A stretch of DNA of 7,526 nt, taken from Candidatus Pullichristensenella stercoripullorum. Its GTDB lineage: Bacteria; Bacillota; Clostridia; Christensenellales; Aristaeellaceae. This document shows positions 1 to 4,201 of this stretch, piece after piece. Location: contig DVGE01000198.1 of the NCBI GenBank assembly GCA_018712885.1, forward strand, positions 1 through 7,526, in the 5' to 3' direction. Both the position numbers and the translations under genes were made by a program. Each line of letters opens with the position of its first letter. Position 1 is the stretch's first letter. The notes beneath the pieces are model-generated. The model was given only the letters and a program-made list of their open reading frames with translations, did no database searches and was not told the origin of the DNA.

Positions 1-634
1 GGAGGATGGCGTCGAGCGTCTCATCGTCGTAATCCTCGCGGTCGAGCAGCAGGCAGGGGCCGCCGGCGAGGCGGCTGGTGACGCACATCGGCCCCGGCAG
101 GCCGTCCACCACGCAGATGTCCTCGTCGGAAAGGTGGGGCTCGAAGGTGCGGTCGCGATCAAGGTCGTCGAGGCCATTCAGTTCCCGCCACAGCCTGCGC
201 GCCACGCGGCGCACGCGCGGCCCCGCCATGCGCCGCCGGCGTTTCAAGAAGCGGCGCAGGCGCAGGCGCGGCACGGCGCGGACGATAAGGCAGATAAGCG
301 CGCCCAGCAGCCACACCGCGCCCGCCAACGCCGCCCAGTTCGTAGTACGCAGGGCGGGCAGGGGCGTCTGCCCGGCGGCGGGGACGCGCAGATACAGCGC
401 CAGCGCTCCGGGGAGAGACGCGGGGAGCAGGCCGTAAAAGTCGAACAAGTGCGGCCAGACCAGCGACACATAGAGGATCAGCGCATAGGCTGCGCAGCGC
501 AGGCGCGGCGAGGTGTTGCGCTGCCAGAAGCGCCCGGTGAAGCGGAACGCGAGCGCAAGGAGCAGCACGGCGGCGTTCCAGGCCAGCATGCGGTCGCAGA
601 AGCGGGCAAAGAAGCCCTCCCAGAAGGCGTTCAC
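1..634 (-). CDS. M56 family (BlaR1/MecR1-like) membrane metallopeptidase, N-terminal part
   Basis: This is the 5' 211 codons of a gene cut by the left edge. I read it from a GTG start preceded by AGAGGTG seven bases upstream; the nearby ATG at 639 gives only ATG-CCG-TGA and cannot be the start. Three hydrophobic segments are visible, at about residues 14-29, 43-66 and 94-115. A basic loop follows (about 116-145, with RRFLKRRRRM). The stretch GPMCVTSRLAGG...LLLDREDYDDETLDAIL matches the segment that in M56 peptidases lies just before the HExxH zinc motif, so the catalytic site should fall just outside the window. In this family the membrane protease senses a signal, classically a beta-lactam, and relieves BlaI-type repression. 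The gene follows a BlaI-family gene by 62 bases on the same strand, which supports the call. Whether a C-terminal penicillin-binding sensor domain exists cannot be seen, so the inducer is unknown. Confidence 0.8.
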   Translation of the reverse strand, partial: MNAFWEGFFARFCDRMLAWNAAVLLLALAFRFTGRFWQRNTSPRLRCAAYALILYVSLVWPHLFDFYGLLPASLPGALALYLRVPAAGQTPLPALRTTNWAALAGAVWLLGALICLIVRAVPRLRLRRFLKRRRRMAGPRVRRVARRLWRELNGLDDLDRDRTFEPHLSDEDICVVDGLPGPMCVTSRLAGGPCLLLDREDYDDETLDAIL

Positions 635-668
635 GGCATGTCACCTCTTTTCAGCGTGGTCGGGGGCG

Positions 669-687
669 GGGGAAGGCTTTCTTCCCC
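669..687 (-). other. Hairpin between the BlaI-family and M56 genes
   Basis: A perfect 7-bp stem (GGGGAAG / CTTCCCC) with a 5-base loop lies in the 62-base gap between the repressor stop and the protease start. No T-tract follows it on the minus strand, so it is not a classical terminator. It could attenuate read-through or mark an RNA processing point. The role is inferred; only the dyad is seen. Confidence 0.4.
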
Positions 688-696
688 ACGGCGCGT

Positions 697-1062
697 CTAT
701 TTCCCCGCCACCTCGTCGATATAGCGGCGCAGGTCCTCCAGTTCCTCCGGGGAGATGCGCTCGCCATCGTACATGGCGCGGACAAATTCGCGGATGGAGT
801 GGTTGCAGAGGCGGTCGAGCAGGCTCTCGCCCTCGGTCTCGAGATAGGCTTCGCGCGCGACGGCGGCGCGGTAGCGGTTGACGCGGCCTTCGCGCGCGGC
901 GGTGACGAAGCCGCGCGATTCGAGGCGCTTTAGGAGGGTCAGAAGCGTGGTGCGGCTCCAGGGCTCGTCCACGGCGCAGAGCAGTTCCTCGCTGCCGGCC
1001 TCGCCGCCCGCGTCCCACAGCGCCGCCATCACCTTCAGTTCCGCTTCCGGCAGTTTGCGCAT
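697..1062 (-). CDS. BlaI/MecI/CopY-family transcriptional repressor
   Basis: This is a complete 121-residue protein, the usual length for the family. It starts at ATG with AAAGGAG eight bases upstream. The N-terminal winged helix shows the family pattern: LPEAELKVMAALW at residues 4-16, a recognition-helix region WSRTTLLTLLKRLESRGFV at about 35-53, and a wing with REGRVNRYRA at 57-66. The C-terminal helices (about 81-121, LLDRL...SPEELEDLRRYI) are the dimerisation part. Such proteins repress their own promoter and the linked M56 sensor-protease gene, and are inactivated by proteolysis. That arrangement is present here, with an operator-like dyad over the -10 region. From memory of MecI/BlaI, the scissile Asn-Phe seems replaced by Glu92-Phe93. 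The regulated targets may be beta-lactam resistance or another envelope function; no beta-lactamase is in the window. Confidence 0.93.
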   Translation of the reverse strand: MRKLPEAELKVMAALWDAGGEAGSEELLCAVDEPWSRTTLLTLLKRLESRGFVTAAREGRVNRYRAAVAREAYLETEGESLLDRLCNHSIREFVRAMYDGERISPEELEDLRRYIDEVAGK

Positions 1063-1083
1063 GAGCGCGCCTCCTTTCTATGT

Positions 1084-1105
1084 TTGTAGAATCTACAATC
1101 GTAGA
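1084..1105. promoter_or_regulatory. Probable BlaI-type operator (two overlapping dyads)
   Basis: A perfect 15-base palindrome, TTGTAGAATCTACAA (1084-1098), overlaps a second dyad, CTACAATCGTAG (1093-1104). The second has the same spacing as the MecI/BlaI core CTACATATGTAG known from staphylococci. The dyads cover the -10 hexamer and the predicted start site of the repressor gene, as expected for autorepression. Symmetry and position are seen; binding is inferred. Confidence 0.75.
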
Positions 1106-1131
1106 ATAACATGGAATGGAGGGTTTGTCAA
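1103..1131 (-). promoter_or_regulatory. Promoter of the BlaI-family gene
   Basis: On the minus strand TTGACA (1126-1131) and TATTCT (1103-1108) are separated by exactly 17 bases. The -10 overlaps the operator dyads. This gives a leader of about 30 bases before the ATG at 1062 and probably drives both the repressor and the M56 gene. Confidence 0.8.
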
Positions 1132-1271
1132 GAGGATGGCAGGATAGTGGATGAAATATGATGTTTTTCATGGGTATTTTGGATCAAAGTGGTGGCTCTG
1201 CCCTATTTTATAGGGAAATGAGAGGTTGGAGAGAGGACGGCAGCGCCTTTGGCTCCATGGATGACGCGCGC

Positions 1272-1293
1272 CCGCCCCACGAGCAGGGGGCGG
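1272..1293. repeat. Stem-loop with ACGAGCAG loop, copy 1
   Basis: The arms CCGCCCC and GGGGCGG form a 7-bp stem around the 8-base loop ACGAGCAG. The same loop recurs at 1350-1357 with a different, longer stem. Confidence 0.6.
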
Positions 1294-1337
1294 ACGCGCT
1301 GCGTTCTTCTCCGTTTTGGGGCGGCGAGGGGGCAGAC

Positions 1338-1369
1338 GGCGGCAAGCCCACGAGCAGGGGCTTGCCGCC
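1338..1369. repeat. Stem-loop with ACGAGCAG loop, copy 2
   Basis: The arms GGCGGCAAGCCC and GGGCTTGCCGCC form a perfect 12-bp stem with the loop ACGAGCAG. No T-tract follows on either strand, so this is not a standard terminator. Confidence 0.65.
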
Positions 1370-1387
1370 TGCGGCGCATTGCGTTGG

Positions 1388-1426
1388 GCGACGCTGCCTT
1401 GCCCTGCGGGGCAAGGGGCGCTGCGG
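1388..1426. repeat. Tandem hairpin repeat, unit A
   Basis: A 39-base unit begins GCGACGCTG and ends GGCGCTGCGG. Inside it is an 8-bp stem, CCTTGCCC / GGGCAAGG, with loop TGCG (1397-1416). A closely similar unit follows nine bases later. Confidence 0.65.
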
Positions 1427-1435
1427 AGTGCGGAG

Positions 1436-1473
1436 GCGACGCTGTTTGCCCCTGCGGGGCAAAGGCGCTGCGG
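1436..1473. repeat. Tandem hairpin repeat, unit B
   Basis: This 38-base copy of the unit at 1388-1426 also begins GCGACGCTG and ends GGCGCTGCGG. Its inner stem is TTTGCCCC / GGGGCAAA with loop TGC (1445-1463). Both arms differ from unit A in a way that keeps pairing, which points to selection on the folded form. Confidence 0.65.
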
Positions 1474-1654
1474 TATGGGCGCGCCTGATTTTGGTTGGTT
1501 TATGGGAAAAGCTGTTTGCGGGAGGGTCTGCCCTTCAAAAAGGGCGGCAGGCGCGCCGGGGAGGGGCGGTGACTTGCGGCGGCGTGCGTTCCACGAAGCC
1601 GCCGAGTTTCCGTCGCCGTCCCGCGGGGAGAACGGCGGGCTCTGCCCGCACCCG

Positions 1655-1676
1655 CCTAAGGGACCAGTCCCTTAGG
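1655..1676. repeat. Near-perfect 22-base palindrome
   Basis: The arms CCTAAGGGAC and GTCCCTTAGG pair perfectly around a 2-base centre. On the plus strand TATCCCTTTTT follows, a weak T-tract. On the minus strand the palindrome lies 60 bases beyond the methyltransferase stop, with no T-tract. It could be an imperfect terminator or one end of a small repeat element. Confidence 0.5.
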
Positions 1677-1735
1677 TATCCCTTTTTGGGGAACGGCGCG
1701 GCGGTCTTCCGCTTTTTGGGCGGCGCTATCGACCC

Positions 1736-2899
1736 TTACATCACCTGCAGGATCATACACTTCAAGTACTTCGTCTCCGGGGCGGCGGGCAGGATGGGGT
1801 GGTCGTAGGCCTGCGTGCGGTATTCCACCATGCGCACGTGCTTCTTCGCGTCCCGTGCCGCCTGGTTGACCATATCCTGAAACATCTCCGTGGAAACATG
1901 CTGCGAACACGAACACGTCACCAGGAACCCGCCCGGCCTTGTCAGCTTCAGCCCGCGCAGGTTGATCTCCTTATACCCGCGCAGAGCGCTCTGCACCGCC
2001 TGACGGGACTTGGTGAACGCCGGCGGGTCGAGGATGACCAGATCGTACTTCTCCCCCGCGTCCGCCAGCTCGCGCAGGAGGTCAAAGCAGTTATGCGCCT
2101 CGAAGCGCACGTCCAGGCCGTTGCGCGCGGCGTTCTCCCGCGCCACTTCCAGCGCTTCCTCGGAAATATCCACGCCCAGCACATCCGCCGCACCGTATTG
2201 GGCGGCGTTGAGCGCGAACGAGCCGTTGTGACAGAAACAATCCAGCACCCGCGCCCCGGGACACAGCGGTTGGATGGCGGCGCGGTTCTGCTTCTGATCG
2301 AGGAAAAAGCCCGTCTTCTGGCCGTGCATGACGTCCACCAGGTAGAGGATGCCGTTTTCCCGCATCTCCACGCGCTCGGGCACTTCGCCCATGAGCAGCC
2401 CTGTCCGCATCTCCAGCCCCTCGTGGCGGCGCACGGGCACGTCGTTGCGCTCATAGACGCCCTTCGCGCCGGTGATCTCGCACAAGAGGCGCGCGAGCAT
2501 CTCCTTGCGCATATCCATGCCCAGGGAAAGCGTCTGCATGGAGAGCACATTCGCGAATTTATCGACGATCAGGCCGGGCAGGAAGTCCGACTCCGAATAG
2601 ACCACGCGGCAGCTGTCCACGTCGCACAGGCGCTTTCTGTATTCCCAGGCGGCCTCGAGGCGGCGGCGGAAGAAGGCCTCGTCCACCGCTTCGTCCTGCG
2701 TGGTGAGCATGCGCAGGGTGATCTGCGAGCGGGGGTTATAGAGCGCGCGGCCGAGGAACGTGCCCTTGCAGCTGTATACGTCGATGACGTCGCCGGGGGC
2801 ACATTCGCCCTCGGTGGTCTCGATCTCCGATGCGTAGATCCACGGATGCCCGCCGCGCACGCGCGTTTCGCGGGTCTTGCGAAGGATCGCCTTTGCCAT
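1736..2899 (-). CDS. rlmI: Class I SAM-dependent 23S rRNA (cytosine-5) methyltransferase, RlmI-like
   Basis: This 387-residue protein belongs to the RlmI/YccW family, which methylates cytosine C5 in 23S rRNA (C1962 in E. coli) using S-adenosylmethionine. An N-terminal PUA-like RNA-binding domain (about 1-75) contains HPWIYASEI and a GDVIDVY strand. The catalytic Rossmann domain shows a DQKQNR element (201-206), motif I VLDCFCHNGSFAL (218-230), an acidic loop GVDIS (242-246), motif IV ILDPPAF (289-295) and motif VI TCSCS (328-332) with the expected catalytic cysteine region. The start is the ATG at 2899, with GGGAGG six bases upstream; an in-frame ATG at 2938 lies at the promoter -10 and would be untranslated leader. 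Length fits the family (about 390-400). It has its own promoter and is divergent from the small-toxin locus. The exact rRNA target in this organism is inferred by homology. Confidence 0.92.
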   Translation of the reverse strand: MAKAILRKTRETRVRGGHPWIYASEIETTEGECAPGDVIDVYSCKGTFLGRALYNPRSQITLRMLTTQDEAVDEAFFRRRLEAAWEYRKRLCDVDSCRVVYSESDFLPGLIVDKFANVLSMQTLSLGMDMRKEMLARLLCEITGAKGVYERNDVPVRRHEGLEMRTGLLMGEVPERVEMRENGILYLVDVMHGQKTGFFLDQKQNRAAIQPLCPGARVLDCFCHNGSFALNAAQYGAADVLGVDISEEALEVARENAARNGLDVRFEAHNCFDLLRELADAGEKYDLVILDPPAFTKSRQAVQSALRGYKEINLRGLKLTRPGGFLVTCSCSQHVSTEMFQDMVNQAARDAKKHVRMVEYRTQAYDHPILPAAPETKYLKCMILQVM

Positions 2900-2928
2900 A
2901 GTCTGCCTCCCGTATTCGAGCTTTCTCC

Positions 2929-2957
2929 ATGATACCACATTTTCCGCCGCTTGTCGA
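2929..2957 (-). promoter_or_regulatory. Promoter of the RlmI-like gene
   Basis: On the minus strand TCGACA (2952-2957) and TATCAT (2929-2934) are 17 bases apart, one mismatch from the consensus in each hexamer. The leader is about 23 bases, which also excludes the upstream ATG at 2938. Confidence 0.7.
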
Positions 2958-2969
2958 ATCGTTCGCGCG

Positions 2970-2999
2970 TTGACGGGCGGCGGCGGGGTGTGCTATAAT
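2970..2999 (+). promoter_or_regulatory. Promoter of the small-toxin mRNA
   Basis: TTGACG (2970-2975) and a perfect TATAAT (2994-2999) are separated by 18 bases. Transcription should start near 3005-3006, exactly at the GGGGG that opens the leader hairpin. It is back to back with the methyltransferase promoter: the two -35 boxes are 12 bases apart. Confidence 0.82.
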
Positions 3000-3004
3000 T
3001 TTTT

Positions 3005-3018
3005 GGGGGACATCCCCC
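3005..3018 (+). promoter_or_regulatory. 5'-terminal leader hairpin of toxin mRNA
   Basis: GGGGG and CCCCC pair around ACAT at the predicted very 5' end of the transcript. The same GGGGG/CCCCC sequences recur downstream (CCCCC at 3046-3050, GGGGG of the ribosome binding site at 3065-3069), so alternative pairings that hide the ribosome binding site are possible. Confidence 0.55.
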
Positions 3019-3077
3019 GGCAGGAAGGTAACACGGTGTTCGCCGCCCCCGGCGTTTTACCAAAGGGGGTGATGGTC

Positions 3078-3152
3078 ATGACGGACTATGAACTGCTCAT
3101 GGTCATCCTGACGATACTCGCTTTGTTGTTCGCAGTGAACAATAAGAAGTAA
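3078..3152 (+). CDS. Small hydrophobic peptide, putative holin-like type I toxin
   Basis: This 24-residue peptide is MTDYELLMVILTILALLFAV followed by NNKK. It has a short polar start, one hydrophobic span (about residues 6-20) and a lysine-rich end. The MTxYExLM opening matches the BsrG/TxpA group of type I toxins in Bacillus, which are membrane-acting or envelope-disturbing peptides; those are usually 30-60 residues, so this one is short. The start is the ATG at 3078 because AAAGGGGGTGAT is a near-perfect Shine-Dalgarno at the right spacing; ATG 3072 is too close. The message has its own promoter, a structured 72-base leader and a strong terminator stem two bases after the stop. A leftward promoter faces it from 3243-3271. 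Toxicity and antisense control are inferred from architecture; it could instead be a small membrane protein of other function. Confidence 0.72.
   Translation: MTDYELLMVILTILALLFAVNNKK
3126..3142 (+). other. Hairpin at 3' end of toxin coding region
   Basis: TTGTTC and GAACAA pair around the loop GCAGT. The left arm plus loop (TGTTCGCAGT, 3127-3136) is repeated at 3219-3228 inside the predicted antisense RNA gene. The antisense transcript would therefore carry a second complementary copy able to contact this loop. Confidence 0.55.
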
Positions 3153-3237
3153 GCGAACCGCCGTGTATCGCGACTACACGGCGGTTCATCTTTGACCTAG
3201 GTCGGGGGTGCAAGCACCTGTTCGCAGTCCCTTCCTG
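3150..3237 (-). ncRNA. Putative antisense RNA antitoxin
   Basis: From the leftward promoter at 3243-3271 a transcript should start near 3236-3237 and end after the shared stem at 3155-3187, giving roughly 85-95 bases. It is complementary to the 3' untranslated end and terminator of the toxin mRNA. It contains a small hairpin (GGTGC / GCACC, 3207-3218), a perfect 10-base palindrome GACCTAGGTC (3194-3203), and ACTGCGAACA near its 5' end, complementary to the toxin coding-region hairpin. No ribosome binding site plus open frame is evident in it. Overlap of 3' ends resembles BsrG/SR4 and TxpA/RatA. The RNA itself is predicted, not shown. Confidence 0.65.
3155..3187. terminator. Symmetric 13-bp terminator stem shared by toxin and antisense RNA
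   Basis: GAACCGCCGTGTA and TACACGGCGGTTC pair perfectly around TCGCGAC. It starts two bases after the toxin stop. On the plus strand ATCTTT follows, a short T-tract. On the minus strand GCTTACTTCTTATTGTT follows, richer in T. It can therefore end both convergent transcripts, as in known type I pairs that share a bidirectional terminator. Confidence 0.8.
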
Positions 3238-3250
3238 CCGTCATTATAAC
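3221..3250 (+). promoter_or_regulatory. Possible weak promoter of the RluF-like gene
   Basis: TTCGCA (3221-3226) and TATAAC (3245-3250) are 18 bases apart on the plus strand. The -10 sits on the same A/T block as the antisense RNA -10. No better rightward promoter is visible between the terminator stem and the rluF start; read-through past the terminator is the alternative. Confidence 0.35.
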
Positions 3251-3271
3251 ACAGTTGGCGCGCGCCGTCAA
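3243..3271 (-). promoter_or_regulatory. Promoter of the putative antisense RNA
   Basis: On the minus strand TTGACG (3266-3271) and TATAAT (3243-3248) are separated by exactly 17 bases. No protein gene lies downstream on that strand before the divergent methyltransferase promoter, so its product is most simply a short RNA against the toxin message. Confidence 0.8.
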
Positions 3272-3286
3272 GCGCGGGAGGCAGGC

Positions 3287-4003
3287 ATGGAAGCAAAGCG
3301 GCTCAACAAGTTCATCGCCGACAGCGGCTACTGCTCGCGGCGCGAGGCCGACCGGCTCATCGCCGAGGGGCGGGTGCGCGTGGACGGGCGCGTGGGCGTT
3401 TTGGGCGACCAGGTGCAGCCCGGCATGCGCGTGGAGGTGGACGGCAAGGCCCTCTCCGGGCGCGGCGAGCGCGTGTACCTGATGCTCAACAAGCCGGTGG
3501 GCATCGTCTGCACCACCGACCCGCGCGAGAGGTACAACGTCGTCTCCTACCTCAACTACCCCATCCGCGTCTTCCCCGTGGGGCGGCTCGACCGCGAGAG
3601 CGAGGGGCTGCTTCTGCTCACCAGCGACGGCGAGATCGTCAACCGCCTACTGCGCGCCGTGGGCGGGCACGAGCGCGAATACGAGGTGACCGTAGACCGC
3701 CCCGTGACCCGCGAGTTCGTAGAAAGCATGCAGGCGGGCGTGCCGATCCTGGACACGGTGACGCTGCCCTGCCGCGTGCGCAAAACGGGCGAGAAGTCGT
3801 TCAACATCGTACTGGTGCAGGGGCTGAACCGGCAGATCCGCCGCATGTGCGAGGCGCTGGGCTATCGCGTGACGCGCCTGCGCCGCGTGCGCATCATGCA
3901 CATCCGCCTGGGCGACCTGCGCCCCGGCCAATGGCGGGAACTGACGCAGAAGGAGCTGGACGGGCTGGAGAAGGCGGGAATTTATCGCAAAACGTTCTCA
4001 TAA
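3287..4003 (+). CDS. rluF: 23S rRNA pseudouridine synthase, RluF-like (RsuA/RluB/E/F family)
   Basis: This 238-residue protein isomerises uridine to pseudouridine in 23S rRNA (U2604 for E. coli RluF). An S4 RNA-binding domain (about 4-52) holds LNKFIADSGYCSRREADRLI and GDQVQPG. The synthase domain begins LMLNKPVGIVCTT (65-77). The catalytic motif is VGRLDRESEGLLLLT (98-112) with Asp102. HEREYEVTVDRPV (128-140), AGVPILDTVT (150-159) and VQGLNRQIRRMCE (177-189) all resemble RluF more than RsuA. The start is the ATG with GGGAGG five bases upstream. It lacks the long basic C-terminal tail of E. coli RluF, so it is the minimal form. A member specific for another uridine (RluB or RsuA type) cannot be fully excluded. 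It lies directly behind the toxin-antitoxin-like locus and is followed by a terminator-like stem at 4087-4118. Confidence 0.88.
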   Translation: MEAKRLNKFIADSGYCSRREADRLIAEGRVRVDGRVGVLGDQVQPGMRVEVDGKALSGRGERVYLMLNKPVGIVCTTDPRERYNVVSYLNYPIRVFPVGRLDRESEGLLLLTSDGEIVNRLLRAVGGHEREYEVTVDRPVTREFVESMQAGVPILDTVTLPCRVRKTGEKSFNIVLVQGLNRQIRRMCEALGYRVTRLRRVRIMHIRLGDLRPGQWRELTQKELDGLEKAGIYRKTFS

Positions 4004-4013
4004 ATACAACGCT

Positions 4014-4047
4014 TTGACACACTTTTTCCACAAACAGCCGTTATAAT
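4014..4047 (+). promoter_or_regulatory. Consensus -35 and -10 boxes with abnormal 22-base spacing
   Basis: A perfect TTGACA (4014-4019) and a perfect TATAAT (4042-4047) follow the rluF stop, but 22 bases separate them, beyond the normal 16-18 range. Either the -10 works alone, an activator distorts the spacer, or the match is chance. The only things downstream on the plus strand before convergent genes are hairpins. Confidence 0.4.
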
Positions 4048-4054
4048 GCAGACA

Positions 4055-4068
4055 ACGCCGAAAGGCGT
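4055..4068 (+). other. GAAA-tetraloop hairpin
   Basis: ACGCC and GGCGT pair around GAAA, a stable GNRA tetraloop. It would sit at the 5' end of any RNA starting from the TATAAT at 4042-4047. Confidence 0.4.
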
Positions 4069-4086
4069 CACCCTTCCCCCCTCTTA

Positions 4087-4118
4087 GAAGCCTCCGGGAA
4101 TGCCGACCCGGGGGCTTC
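4087..4118 (+). terminator. Probable terminator of rluF or of a short RNA
   Basis: GAAGCCTCCGGG and CCCGGGGGCTTC form a 12-bp stem with one U-G pair and an 8-base loop, followed by ACCCTTTT. It lies 84 bases after the rluF stop. The T-tract is short and displaced, so efficiency is uncertain. Confidence 0.6.
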
Positions 4119-4137
4119 ACCCTTTTGGGCAAAACGA

Positions 4138-4163
4138 AAACGCCCCCTTCGCGGGAGGCGTTT
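4138..4163 (-). terminator. Rho-independent terminator of the leftward two-gene operon
   Basis: Read on the minus strand, AAACGCCTCC and GGGGGCGTTT form a 10-bp stem with one U-G pair around CGCGAA, directly followed by TTCGTTTT-type sequence. It lies about 40 bases after the stop codon at 4202. Confidence 0.8.
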
Positions 4164-4201
4164 ATCGCAAATGCTCGCGGCGCGCAGCCTTTGCCGATCC
4201 C

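Larger units (their letters stand above)
1172..1735. repeat. Non-coding GC-rich stem-loop and repeat island
   Basis: This stretch of more than 500 bases between two leftward genes holds no convincing gene. Open frames crossing it read through repeats and palindromes, lack family resemblance, and have no good ribosome binding site. Perfect or near-perfect dyads occur at 1272-1293, 1338-1369, 1397-1416, 1445-1463, 1530-1545, 1578-1603, 1635-1649 and 1655-1676. Two pairs are related copies (described separately). The density of hairpins suggests dispersed intergenic repeat elements, mobile or structural, though no transposase is seen. Part of it may serve to end transcription of the methyltransferase gene arriving from the right. 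Confidence 0.6.

Noticed and set aside
637..639. ATG at 639 on the minus strand as the M56 gene start
   Set aside because: It is out of frame, giving ATG-CCG-TGA, and is only two bases from the ribosome binding site. The GTG at 634 has correct spacing and frame.
1388..1473. CRISPR array
   Set aside because: There are only two units, each itself an imperfect hairpin. There are no regular unique spacers and no cas genes nearby.
1158..1808. Long rightward open frame across the intergenic repeat island
   Set aside because: It reads through hairpins and tandem repeats, has no fitting ribosome binding site, shows no family motif and runs into the 3' end of the methyltransferase gene on the other strand.
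1799..2932. Rightward open frame of 377 codons opposite the RlmI-like gene
   Set aside because: It is the antisense shadow of a GC-rich gene whose own frame has full family motifs; its His/Arg/Ala-rich product matches nothing.
3981..4171. 11-base direct repeat TTTATCGCAAA at 3981-3991 and 4161-4171 as possible insertion target duplication
   Set aside because: Repeats of this length are expected by chance in a 7.5-kb window. The first copy lies in the rluF coding end, and no mobile gene is between them.
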